Assembly: GCA_008933995.1 (NCBI GenBank)
Contig: WARS01003734.1
Location: 1,634,599-1,698,598, forward strand
Reading direction: 5' to 3'
Length of the DNA: 64,000 bases
From: Datnioides undecimradiatus
Lineage: Eukaryota; Chordata; Actinopteri; Lobotiformes; Datnioididae
Positions 1-51,300 of this stretch are shown piece by piece. The position numbers and the translations under genes are program-made. The notes below the pieces were generated by a model that made no database searches, had not been told where the DNA came from, and saw nothing but the letters and a program-made list of their open reading frames with translations. How positions within the stretch are numbered: the first letter of the stretch is position 1; each line of letters opens with the position of its first letter.

Positions 1-1624
1 CAGACACACATATTTACATATTTACAAATATACTTTAAGTGCTCATTATGCTTAAAGGACCAATATATTAGATTATTAAACTATTGTTAAACATTGTGTT
101 AATGCTGCAGCTGGTAAATGTGAAGCTGCTTTTAATGATTTTAGACACTTCTACTTAAGTTATTTAAAGAATTATATAATATTAGCCCATAATATCGCAC
201 CATATTTTATTTTTTGAGTATTTATCTAAAGAAACACAATAAATTAATGCTAAACTGAAGTAAGAGGTACAATATTTGACGGCTAATTGTTGTGGAGAAG
301 CAGAAATATGATCACAAAGTTGTAGTTGAGTAAATGAGTCACTTAGTTAAGATAAGATAAGATAAGATAAGATAATCCTTAATTCATCTCCCACAAATGG
401 GGAATTTGCATTGTGACAGCAGCACAGAGGCTACATAGAAAGAGACATCAACAAAAACCATAAATTAAGAGAAAGCACGTAAAAAAAATAAGATAAGGTA
501 AACAAGGATATTATAAGTGATATTTATAGATTGGAAAATATGAGGACACATGAAAACAGGTTACTTCCCACCATTGTTAGTAGCTGCTGACACATGTGCC
601 TGATTAGCTCCAGGAGGTTCAGACGTCTTTATTCATATTATTGTAAGAGTAAAAGCATCATATTCATGTTTGGACGGAAGCGGAGCAGCCGTGCTTGTCT
701 CTGTAACCATGGCAACGGTGATGCTCAGTGACAGATGTCTTATCGTAACTCTCTGATTGAACACTTCTCCGCCGCGTCGTGTTAAACCATCACAGTACAA
801 ATCATGTTGCATTGATTCAGTAAGAGGGAGCGTGCTTTATCGACCAGCGGCGTCTGTAATGACGACTGATTAGACCTTAATTGAAGTACAGTCTGCATTG
901 ATCAATAATGTCAATGCATCTCAAGTGCATGTGAGCACGGCGCTCCTGATTTCTGATGAACATGCAGGCGATAACACGAAGCCAACTTTCTGTTTTCTTG
1001 TGATGTTGGGTTGATTATTTCTTTATCTCATTATAAAAGGCTAATTTTCTTAAGGTAATACGTTTAATTAACGTGTTATCTGCAGATAATAACATTAAAG
1101 TTAAAACACATTTTCTTTCTTTTTACCACATTTAAAGTTTTAACGTCAACCAAAATGTGTCGACAGTTATGATTGGCTGAACTTTTAAATGTTAAACTCT
1201 TAATAAAAATTAATTTAGGATGTTTTTCTTTGAACTTGAACTTTTATTTTTACTTATGTCATCATACAAATGTTATATAATAAAGAATATAAAGACTAAC
1301 AATATGAAAAATCTAAATATTGAAATCAGTGAAGTATTTTTTCCTAAATTAAACTAAAGCATAAAAACTAAGGTGATATAAAATAAGATGTAATGAAAAG
1401 TAGTTAAAGTATCATCAAAACAACTATCAGGGAGCTGAATAAAGCTGCTGTAAATATTAAAAATATAAAAGTGAAATAAGAAAAAAACTCAAAGACTGAA
1501 GTGTTTGTTATTTTTATGATTCAAGCTTTGATTAAAAGACTTAAAATGATCTAAATTAAGTATAAATTAATATAAATTAAGATGAAATAAACCAGAGTTC
1601 ACCCAGTTTCTCTCCCTTGAACAG
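1..1624. other. Non-coding DNA upstream of first visible exon of MYH gene A
   Basis: No exon could be recognised here. The three coding exons expected just upstream of the 28-bp exon at 1625 (lengths 204, 144 and 157 in the two complete paralogs) are absent. The stretch is AT-rich. It holds a GATAA pentamer run near 350-375 that leads into a common teleost dispersed repeat, and near 1010-1080 a block resembling sequence in introns at 8670-8740 and 27720-27795. It is either an unusually long third coding intron of gene A or the flank of a 5'-truncated gene. The window does not decide between these. Confidence 0.6.
350..440. repeat. GATAA pentamer run with adjoining teleost dispersed repeat
   Basis: About five tandem copies of AAGAT/GATAA are followed by text of the form 'AATCCTTAATTCATCTCCCA', 'ATGGGGAATTTGCATTGTGA' and 'CAGCAGCACAG'. 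I recognise this as a very common dispersed repeat in teleost genomes (pentamer tail, then 'ATCC..TTATTAGTCCCACA..GGGGAAATTTGC'). Shorter, more decayed relatives start near 2263 and 9316. Its family is not assigned. Confidence 0.6.
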
Positions 1625-16179
<14,555 letters not shown>

Positions 16180-16536
16180 AAACCGACAAATAAGTCAGAA
16201 ATGTGATATTGTCATAGTACAATGGTGATGACATATTACTCATATTACTACATTAAAGGGCCAAGAGATAACCCAGATAACCCTGATGATGTCATGGCGA
16301 TGTCATCACTGTTATCGTATCATGAATTAGGCATTGGGACTAAATTTAAACCAGGAAGGGAAAGCTGAAATAGAAACGCACACTGGTTGCACTGAAGGAA
16401 ATGGGGTCCAGAGTTTTCAGTCTAGGCTCTAAAATGTGGAGTAGCCCTTTAACTGATAAACCAATAACACCGATCAATACCCCTCACAAAAAAAACCCAA
16501 CACCTTTAATATGAACAGATAATATAAAAACACACT

Positions 16537-16542
16537 AATAAA
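16537..16542 (+). terminator. Possible polyadenylation signal of gene A
   Basis: The hexamer AATAAA lies about 360 bp after the TAG stop. It is the first clear copy I noticed, but it sits at the edge of a dispersed repeat, so it is only a candidate. Confidence 0.25.
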
Positions 16543-16730
16543 CTATTCAAGGCTACATTTAGCTAAATGCTAACAGTATGCTCACAATGGCAGAGCTAAC
16601 TTGCTGATTTACCCTGTAGCCGGCTTATTTTAGCATGTTAGCATGCTAGCATTGACTAAACAAAGATTATACCTGCAACTGATGGGAGTCATGTTAGCCT
16701 GGCATGTATTTAGTCATTAAATATTGAACA
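16540..16730 (-). repeat. AGCATGCTAACA-family dispersed repeat, inverse orientation
   Basis: It has 'TTAGCTAAATGCTAACAG', 'TTAGCATGTTAGCATGCTAG' and 'ATACCTGCAACTGATGGGAG', which run in the opposite direction to the copy at 7905-8125. It is decayed and has no coding capacity. Confidence 0.55.
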
Positions 16731-19289
16731 AATGAACACTTTGACCTGCTGGTAGTGCCTGATTATGTCAGGAACAAACATGGTGGACCCAACAACAGAC
16801 TGAAGGACCAATGCTGCCATGAAAACAGCCAAGACTACTCAGCTTTGTTATTATCTACACCCATTTAAAGACAAACCGACTGGTCGTAGTTGGGCAGTTT
16901 TAAAAAATCAGAGTTTCTTGCATTGAAGCAGCATCTGGTCTCTGCTCTGTGTCGTTATTCCCGGGATCAGTTGATGCAGAGCAAAGTAAACAGTGGCAGC
17001 TCAACGTGCTCCAGGAATAGTGTCGACACAGCAGATATTTACGCACTGACCTGAACTAAAACCTCATTCGTACCAAGACACAACACAAAAACGCCGCTTT
17101 TCGAAAGCCTTTGTGCCGTTTAGGATCCAGATTTCATTTTCCACAGAATCAGCAGATCTACATTTATTTTGTAAAGGAAGTTAATTAAATTTAATCAATA
17201 AAAACAAGAGATAGTGACACTTTTGTCTGCACAAAACTCAAAAAAGAGAAAAAAGTCTCTTTAATTTGAAGCTTTTCTGCCTCGTTACCCTGTGTTTAAT
17301 AATTAATAATCACTGATCCCTAAAAGATGGAGACATGTCATTGACGATCAGCGTTGTTTAGTCTCTTGAGCCAACAAAGGCCATAAACTCTGTTCAACCA
17401 TCCTGAATCTGTCAAGTATCTATAAACCAGAGATATTTGAGATCAGATAAAACTGAAATCACAATTAAGTTAATTACTCGAGGGGTCATATTTTAAGATA
17501 TGCAGTTATTTAGTATTAAGAATCCAGATAAAACCTAATTTGGTTCGGAAGATAAATGCAGTAAAACACCTCGGTCACTGTGACGTGCTGCTGCCACACA
17601 CTCATTTCACTAAAAACCGAAGCGCGCAGCTGATGATGAAAATCTGTCCGCTCACGCTGCGTCACTCACCAGTTCAACTGTAAAAATCACATTAGCATCA
17701 GCTCACGGCCGCAGCTGACAAGCAACGGCTCAGATGAAACGCCGGAGAGCTCGGGCCTCACATTTGGGCTTCGTAGAAGAGCGGGCGAGTTAAAAAGGAC
17801 CACATCAAAATCGGCCTTTTTCACTCCTGTCAGCGGCGCAGTGATCAGCAGCAGCTGGTATGTTCATGACATTTGTAGAAATCCCTGTGAAGCAGGGTTA
17901 GGGTTACTGCGGCGCATGTGTGACTTTCAGCAGAGGAGGGTTACGTACGAGTGCTGAAGGTAACCTCCGAGTGAGGAGAGGGTACAAAGAGGAGCTGACA
18001 GGTTGTTGTTTTCTCTGAAGGAGATGGGACACTAACACAGAACACTTAAACAAGACTCTTAGGTAGAATATATCTTATTATCACTAATACAAAGCTAAAA
18101 CACAACAACTGGCTACACATTTGGACTAAGACCAGAAACTGTTTTACTATTAAAAAGTACATTTCCCACAGAAATGTGTAATTCCTTAAAAATAAAGTAT
18201 TAAAACCTGGAAACAGAGGTAAAAAAAACCCCATAAAAACAAACTGTATTGGTGGCACTACAGCTAGTTAAGCTAGTTTGTGTAATTTGAATATAGTTTT
18301 GATGCTCCAAATCTCAATTATTATGTATTCATGCCAATTAATACCAAATAAATGTAATCATAATGAAGAAAAAGAAATACCAAATAGATAAAGCTAGCCT
18401 AGCTAGCAGGTTAGCAGTGACCACTATATTTGCAGCCTCTCACTCTCATGGAGATTTAAGGTACTTTTAAACTATATTCGACAATTTTTGTCAAAGATTA
18501 ATTTAGTAAACTAGCTAATTTTACTACCTACATCTGTTGATCAGTTTCTGTAGTTTCCTACTGTCATACTGACAGAATTATTCACGTTTGCATGAAAACA
18601 CAGCAAATTAAAACAGCAAAACAGCAATAATTTTCATTTTATTGATATTTTTACCATTCAAAATGTTTATATTCAATATATTCACACCACTTATTCTAAT
18701 GTTTTCAGCCCACTATATCTTAAAATTTAGTAACTTTTAATTTTTTTATAGAGAAGTAGAGAAGTAGATTTTAAGCTTTGATTGCGCTACTCTGTGTGTT
18801 TTCCCCATGTACAAACACACACTCTGCATTACAGCTTGATATGAAGAGAAGATGTGATGTATTTTCAGGATGACAAGCTGCTGTTCACACTTGCTTCTGT
18901 GGGCTACTCCCCCTAATATGATGAGAGCTCAGGTTACAAACACTCTCCCATGTATATTCTAAATGTGGTTCAAAGCGGTCGTCATGTGTTGCTACCCGCT
19001 TAGGATGTTCACACCGCACCGGAGTATAGTATAGGACGCACCGGACGGCGATACGTGTTAACTTGTAAACAAAGCAGACAACTTCCCTCAAGGTGGCTGG
19101 CTATTGCTAACCTTGGCAAGGAGTACACGGAGGAAACAGGTGTCAGATGCAGTGCAAATGAATTATTGTTTGAATGACAACACTATTTAAAACCAGCAGA
19201 GATGTATTTCTGTTAGATAAATGTGTATGTATGCCACCAGGATTTAGTCTTTGTCCGAAAATATTAAAGTTGTTGCTCTCTGATGTCAG

Positions 19290-19400
19290 CTTCAATGTTG
19301 CTGCTGTTTCTTTATGTGCCTCTTTGATTGATGGTGTGCCACAGGGCTCGATTCTAGGACCATTTGTGGTGTACGAGTTATGCCTAAACCTGGTTATGAA
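19290..19400 (+). mobile_element. LINE reverse transcriptase fragment
   Basis: The plus strand reads LIDGVPQGSILGPFVVYEL. The VPQGSILGP core is the hallmark of non-LTR (LINE) reverse transcriptases just before the catalytic domain. No YADD box or further RT blocks follow in frame, so this is a short relic. Its family is not determined. Confidence 0.6.
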
Positions 19401-20703
19401 TAAAACCTTTTCTAATATAATTATTAAGCTGATGTCACAAAATGCTCTTATTTAGCTTGAATAAACTGTTGTTGATACAATAAAACAACAGACAGATGTA
19501 GGTAAAGCTGATTTTTTAATAACCTGCTACAATTTGAATTTGAACGTTAGTCACAGACATTTTGCTATTTGCTGGACAAAAATTGTTTTTATTAGTCAAA
19601 AATGGGGCTTAAAATAGGAGATTGTTGGATACTGAAAAACATTTTTAAGCATAAACGGATATAAAAGCTGCTCTGGGGCAATTCTGAGCCTGTTTGCAGG
19701 TGTTTTTGTGATATTTTTGGGAGTTTTGAGCAAAAACCTAAGAGCTAAAATAAGCAGGTTTCACCTTTTTTTAAACTATTTTATCTTAGCGCAGCTCAAA
19801 CAAATACAGTATATTGGGTGGTGATTATAACACAGATTATTTTGGTTGAGAGGATATAAAACATTTAATAAAAGTGTAAAACCACTGTTAAAATAACAAA
19901 AGACATGAAAACAATGATGACAAATGAAGTGTTTTTAATGTCGGCCGACGAAAGGCTTTGTCCTTTTTGATATACTGTGCTAGAATTTACTGTTTTAGCA
20001 TCTGTATCATCACTAACTTTACTTGAGGAACTTTAAAAATCTATTTATAAAGCTGATTAACTGGCCAGATGTCAGTGTAGCTGGTGTCCCCTGCATTGCA
20101 CTTTAAACTAAAAATAAAAGACTGTAATCCTAAAGACATTTTCAGTCAAATTCCCAAATCAGAATCAGTGCACAAAAGCAAAGAGCGTGAAATGCTCTTT
20201 TGAAAACAGTAATGCTGACATTTTACTGACATCTGTCTAGAGTTTAATCCTTTTAATCCAAGCAAGGTGCCTTGGAGGTGAATGAGCAGGTGGTCCTCAG
20301 CTCCAGGATGAACATGAAGGTCAGGATGCATCACAGAGACACTGAGTTAAGTCTGGTTTACACCCATAAATACACATAATGACAGTTTCTGCCTGTAAAG
20401 CAACATTATCATGAGTATGCCGATTAAACAACGCATCAAGGATGAGATGAAGTCTTCCTGAGCAGCGAACGCAACATAAACGTTACGCAGCTAATGACAG
20501 TTCTTGACGGTATGGAAGGCATGTAAAAATAGTGCTTGAGGATCATCACCTGTCGCCGCTGACATGTTCCTATTACCACCAGAAGATCCTGTCCCATATT
20601 TAAGTGTTGAGCAGAGATCGATAATGCGACTTGATTGACATTTGAATGGAGTGACATTGCCAAGTTTGGAGCGTCCGGTTTGCTTCAGCAGCACATTCGT
20701 CTT

Positions 20704-20712
20704 GATAAAAGG
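20704..20712 (+). promoter_or_regulatory. TATA-like box of MYH gene B
   Basis: GATAAAAGG lies about 55 bp before a good donor (GTAAGA at 20767), so a start site near 20735 would give a short non-coding first exon. Short untranslated first exons are usual for vertebrate skeletal MYH genes. It is a weaker TATA than that of gene C. Confidence 0.45.
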
Positions 20713-20734
20713 AGCCTCAACCTCCCGCTGGTGT

Positions 20735-20766
20735 TCACTTAGAGACGTGCCATTCACTGACCATCG
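20735..20766 (+). other. Probable 5'UTR exon 1 of gene B (start approximate)
   Basis: The exon is inferred from the TATA-like box about 30 bp upstream and the donor ATCG|GTAAGA. The transcription start is estimated, not seen. Confidence 0.4.
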
Positions 20767-20850
20767 GTAAGAACATCATTTTCCCTTCAGGCGTCTGTCA
20801 ACATTGGTGGCTCAGCTGGTTGTCTTACTTTTTTTGTTGTTGACCTGCAG

Positions 20851-20887
20851 AACCTTTAATTCAACTCTTCTGGGGTGTGTTAACCCG
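20851..20887 (+). other. Probable 5'UTR exon 2 of gene B
   Basis: A pyrimidine-rich tract and acceptor (GACCTGCAG) precede 37 bp that end at a consensus donor (CCCG|GTAAGT). The coding exon's acceptor (CATCCCCAG, ending 20975) follows, with eight untranslated bases before the ATG. Confidence 0.5.
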
Positions 20888-20983
20888 GTAAGTGAGACTC
20901 ACTTAACATTACTTCAGTTTGAAATCTTGAAATTTTTTGATTAATTGCACTTTTGTGTTTCTTCTCCATCCCCAGTTATTAAC

Positions 20984-33882
<12,899 letters not shown>

Positions 33883-34118
33883 CTGAGTGTTGGACTGAGC
33901 ACCATCGGAAACAAATGTGCATGAAACAAATGTTTGACAACAAATTATATATATACGAATTAATAGTTTATCATATAGCAAACATCTGTCAAATGAGTAT
34001 TACATTAAACCAGCAGTGATGTGAATGACATTTGAAATTGGCGTTTTTGATGGTAGCCACACCACGAACGGCTCTGTGGTTACCATATTTGTGTGATTTC
34101 CATTTGAGCATACATGAA

Positions 34119-34124
34119 AATAAA
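34119..34124 (+). terminator. Possible polyadenylation signal of gene B
   Basis: AATAAA lies about 240 bp after the stop, which suits the short 3' UTRs usual in skeletal MYH genes. Later copies at 34322-34327 and 34542-34547 are alternatives. Confidence 0.35.
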
Positions 34125-35243
34125 CAGCAAACTTTTAAATTGTTTAGGAAAAAGACGATTTTAGATCAAGGTCCACCTGCAGCAGTTAATAGAAGTAGTG
34201 TGCTAATTGTCCACAATGTTTCAGAAAAGCTGTTTTCTTTGGAAACTGCCAGTAAAGCTCCTGGTTTCAGTGTATCACAGTTTGTGGTTCTCACTCAATT
34301 AACTGGACCATTGTTTGAAATAATAAAGCACATGAATGAAATGATGGAGGTTGTGAGGCCCTGGTTGTTAAACATACTGGAAACCAGTGAACAATATTCC
34401 AGCATCCTGATACTGAGCCCTCTGCTCACACCGACAGGAGGAACAGGAGGATCGTTTCAGCTTTGATCAGAGGATTCATCTGATGTTTTCACTCTTCTCG
34501 CAGCCTCAAGTCTTTGCTGTTGGTTTTAGTTTCAGAAAATTAATAAATGTTCCTAAAATTAAAGTAAATTTGTCCTTTTTATTGTTTGATCACATTTTCA
34601 ATCACAAAACAAACAAGCTTCCTCCACATTCATGATAACAACGATAAATATAATAGATTTTTGATACTGATATCGATTCCACAGGGTAATATCGGGAACG
34701 TGAGAGCTGAAAATAAATAAAGATACTCAGAGGGCTGCTTGCTTGAACAAAAAGCTTTTTATTTTTCAGTTAAATTCTTTAAATAACTTTATTGAGAGAA
34801 CTACATATCACCACATTTCTGTTACACACGAGAAAATATTAGCCACCCGATAAATCACTCAGTCTTTAATAATAATAATAAAAATGATAATATATTTACT
34901 TTAATTAATAAAATAAAATAAGTTGGGTTTTTTTTAGATTTTATTGAAACTGTAGTAACTCACATCCATTACCATAAACCCAACAATTCATGGTGCTTAA
35001 CATCACTTTTGCTTCTCTTGAGATTTAAAAAGACACTAATTTGGATTCCTTTCATGTGTTTTTATGCAAATGAGATAACTGAGACTCTGGTCCCAGAGGT
35101 TGACTAAGAAAAAAAGTGGAATAATTAGTTTTAATATGATTCAAATGAGAAATATATAAATAATAATAAAACAAAAACCATATCAGGTGTTTAATCTGTG
35201 ACCCTAACATACAGAGGTTTGCGATTCACTGGTTTAAAGTCTG

Positions 35244-35249
35244 TTTATT
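35244..35249 (-). terminator. Possible polyadenylation signal of gene C
   Basis: TTTATT on the plus strand is AATAAA on the coding strand, about 190 bp past gene C's stop. If both this and the 34119 signal are used, the two convergent transcripts would not overlap. Confidence 0.35.
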
Positions 35250-35439
35250 ATGATGCAGCAGCTGTGAATGGATGCACAAAATGAATTATCTAGAAAATCC
35301 GTTTAAAACTTGATTAAAACCTCCTCTAACTCATGTTTGTTTCCAATCACAAACTTTGGTTGATAAAATGAGCACAGTGCAGGCAGCAGCTCAGCTTCAG
35401 AGGCGCAGCAGACTTGCTCATCTTCACGGCAGCCAAACG

Positions 35440-47983
<12,544 letters not shown>

Positions 47984-48072
47984 TGTCTCCTTTAAAATCA
48001 ACACAACAACAACAAACTTCATCATCAACGTGTTTTCTTTGTGCTTAAAATCCAGAATCCCATTACACTCAC

Positions 48073-48190
48073 CTGCTTACTGCACCAGTGTGTTTAACAG
48101 GAAGCCGACAGGTTAAAAAGATGGAGACACAGATAATAATCCTGCACTGTTGCACAGAAAGATTGTGGACTCTGGTTCAAACCGCGATAA
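48073..48190 (-). other. Probable 5'UTR exon of gene C (start approximate)
   Basis: On the minus strand a donor (AGCAG|GTGAGT) at 48072-48071 would close a non-coding exon. Its start is placed about 25-30 bp past the TATA box. The intron to the coding exon would be only about 83 bp, ending at an acceptor just before GAGACAATG. Confidence 0.5.
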
Positions 48191-48215
48191 CAAACACAAC
48201 CGGTGTCACTGTCCC

Positions 48216-48223
48216 TTTTTATA
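48216..48223 (-). promoter_or_regulatory. TATA box of MYH gene C
   Basis: On the minus strand this reads GAGGTATAAAAAGGGACA, a textbook TATA box. It is correctly placed upstream of the probable untranslated exon, and about 235 bp from the ATG. Confidence 0.75.
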
Positions 48224-48349
48224 CCTCACCATTGTCCTTGGTGAGAGGCCTCCTTCCTTTACATGGGCATGCAGTGGGTAGAGTGACACGGACCTGTTGC
48301 TCGTCAAGGATGAGGATGGATCACGGATTAAGCACAAGATGCAGTCGGG

Positions 48350-48359
48350 TTATATATAG
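48350..48359 (-). promoter_or_regulatory. Candidate MEF2 binding site upstream of gene C
   Basis: TTATATATAG on the plus strand is CTATATATAA on the minus strand, a perfect match to the MEF2 consensus YTA(A/T)4TAR. It lies about 130 bp upstream of the TATA box. MEF2 is an established activator of skeletal muscle genes. The 10-bp match could still arise by chance in AT-rich DNA. Confidence 0.5.
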
Positions 48360-51300
48360 AGAGATGCTGCAGAAAGTCACGTTTGAAATAAACTGCACAG
48401 ATTTTAAAAAACACATTTTTTAAATTCATATGGAAAAATCATAAAGATGGATAATGTGTGAGGCGGAAAATGTCAAATAACAACTAATTACTGTAATAAA
48501 GCATGTGTGGCATTAAAAATATGCAGACAACATGAAAATATACATATTTCAAACATGCACAAACAAACCTGGATAAACACAAACAGGGCATGTTTACGTC
48601 TGTAGCTTCTTTCACCAGCCAGGCAGCTCAAAGACATGAAATGCTTTAAGACAAGATGATAAACAAACACAAGAAGATATAAAATGGCTTTTAATCAGAA
48701 TATAAAAAGGATAAAACACAGTAGAGGATAAACATAAGCAAAAATACAAAAACAGCAGTTTTTCGCAGATAAATTCACCCATAGTGCATCGCATTATTTA
48801 AAAAAAGCAGTTTAAAAGAGGAGAAGCAATTATGTTCTCTGGCGTTTTGATTAATTTTAAGTAATTACTGTCAGCAAGATTAACAATTAGGCAGATAGCT
48901 GCACTAAAAATAAGAAAACTAACAAAAAAATAATAAATAAGTGAAACGATCGCACTCTGGTTTCGTCATTTTACAACAACGTGTGGTTTTCCAGTAAAAT
49001 TGTTCTATTTTTTGTTGCTTTCCACTCTTTTTTTTTTTTTCAAATTGGAGTGAATTAGATTTTGCTCCATATTACAGGCACCGTGTGGCTGTTTTGGTCC
49101 TCTGTTTTAGCTGCGGCTGAGCAAATTACCCAACCTCACGGCACAAATCCTGCACATTAATAAAGATCAACCTGCCTATTAACAGAGTAAACATGAAGCT
49201 ACAGGTTATATTATCTATAAGATCTCATCTGTATCCACGCTGAATATCCCCGACATGTTTCGAGGGTCTTACAGCAGCGGACCGAGGTGATTAGTGCCCG
49301 GACACGAACAAGCAGACAACCTTTAAAAGTGGATTTGAAGAGGATTGATTATATTCCTTTTAGAGGATTATTGCAGGCAGCTGGTGCGGAAATAAAGGCC
49401 ATCAAAGCCTGAGTGGGATACAGTGCTTTAACAATGAGGCTGCGGCGGCGGTCCAAAGTAAACAGTCCAGTGTGAGAGGTGCATTGTTATTTCTGTGCGA
49501 GCTCGTCCGTGATCTTCAGCCGTAACCAATCGCAGCTCACAGCGAATGCTTGTGTCAGTTGTTTCTTGGCTAACATTTCAAGTGAAGCTTGCGCTGGAGG
49601 TTATGAAGACATGTAAGTGTAATGTCACAGCAAGGTGAGGTAAGGGACGGGGTTTTAGGTTTCACTTTGATTGCACAGTTGATATCAGCTGGACTGCAAA
49701 TAGTCTCTTTGAACTGAGCTGTATCACCTTGTTTTACCTTCTCGAGCGCTTCTGAGACCACAAACACCAATAAGCAACTATTAAAGGCGTCTTCAGCAGC
49801 ACAAAACATTTATCATGTGTAGATGCTACAACAAGGGGTGATATTGAGTGACATTATGAAGGTTACAGGAGAAAAGAAGTGGTCATTCTGGTCTTTTCTA
49901 TGTTCCCAGGGTCCAGGTTTCCACGTCCACAGGGGTTGGGGTAATAACATAGAACCCTGGAAACATAAGCACCTGGAAACATAGGACATGGGGAACTTTA
50001 GATACTGGGAACTTAGGACCTTGGAAACACAGGACGTTTAGAACATAGGATGTTGAGAGCTTCAGATACTAGGTAACATAGGTCATTGGAGTCTTAGGAC
50101 ACCAGGAACATAGAACCAGAGAACGTAGAATTCTGGGAACATAGGTTCTATGAACTTTGGACTTTGGGAACACAAGCCCTGACATATTGAACCTTGGAAA
50201 CCTGAGACCCCAGAAACATATTCGCTCCTGGTATGGTGTGTTAGCATGCTAACATATGTTAATTTACACTAAACACACACACAACAAACCCAATCTAAGG
50301 AGATTGACAAATTTATTGACAAGTATATGGAAAGTCCATCCAAGCAGCCAAGTCAGAAGAACGAATGATTGATTATCATCACACCTGGAGCATTCAGCTA
50401 ACATTCAGTGAAAAATATATATTTATGATACTGAAATAGTTTGTTTTTATTGTCAGTTTTCTTGTTTTTTATCATTTGCTTTATTTGTAAAACACTGGTA
50501 ACAGGAAAAGGCAGGGATTCACCAAACCATTACGAAAACAGTAAAGATTTTGATTAGCTGGTGATGCTAGAATAAAGGCTAGACAGGGGATCATGAATAT
50601 TAGAACATTTCATGCTAATCCGTCCAATAGCTGCCGAGACACTGTCACACCAGGAGAAATGCTGCTACAATACAGTTAATTATTAAATCTTTGGTTATTG
50701 TTGTGTTGTGCATAATCGACTGCAACACAAAGACCATGGACGCTGCTTCATGAAGCATTGTGTTTTCACATTTTCCTGATACACCAGGGATCAATGACCT
50801 TTGACTCTCATCAATCACTACAAATGCAGTGCACTCGCACACAGAGCAAAGAGTCCAGAAGACGCTCGAGGGTGATGTGACTAATTATGACACGCTGCAG
50901 CGTTTCTGTTCTGGCGGCCTCAGGGGGGCTTCGGTAAGGTGGACCTGAAGCCCGTGAGATAAACAACCAAGGAATTCAAATCTAGTTTTACTCTTACATC
51001 TGAATAAAAGATGAGATCCGTCGTTTCCCTCGTCTCGTCTTAAAACGGCTCATTTTTGTCTCGAAGATGTCAAAGTCATTAATTTTAGATCTCTTCCAGG
51101 ATTTTGCTTTTGACGGCTTTTGATCCAGAATACAGAAAAGAAAAAATGGACCGCGCGACAAAAATAACCCAGTTTTTCCACTTTTCTTTTTTTTGTGCGG
51201 GCTCTTTTATTTTTAACAAAGCTCTTTTGTTCAGCGGTGACAGAATGAGGAGGAGACAACACAGATCAGAGGAACATGAAGATGATGTTCTGATTAATTT

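Larger units (their letters stand above)
16180..20703. other. Spacer between MYH gene A and MYH gene B
   Basis: Gene A's 3' UTR should lie at its left edge; a possible polyadenylation hexamer AATAAA is at 16537-16542. An AGCATGCTAACA-family repeat in inverse orientation covers roughly 16540-16730. At 17550-18000 the DNA is somewhat richer in G+C, with no exon seen. A scrap of a LINE reverse transcriptase lies near 19290-19400. The right-hand edge is gene B's promoter region. No other gene was recognised. Confidence 0.6.
33883..35439. other. Convergent spacer between gene B and gene C 3' ends
   Basis: Both genes transcribe into these 1.56 kb. Plus-strand AATAAA hexamers at 34119, 34322 and 34542 could serve gene B. 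A minus-strand AATAAA (TTTATT at 35244-35249) lies about 190 bp after gene C's stop. The rest is AT-rich with no recognised exon. A 144-codon plus-strand frame at 34032 resembles nothing I know. Confidence 0.6.

Noticed and set aside
17893-17906. Telomere-like GGGTTAGGGTT
   Set aside because: Barely two units; too short to mean a telomeric relic.
34032-34466. 144-codon plus-strand open frame between genes B and C
   Set aside because: It lies in AT-rich 3' flanking DNA, contains candidate polyadenylation hexamers, and resembles no protein I know.
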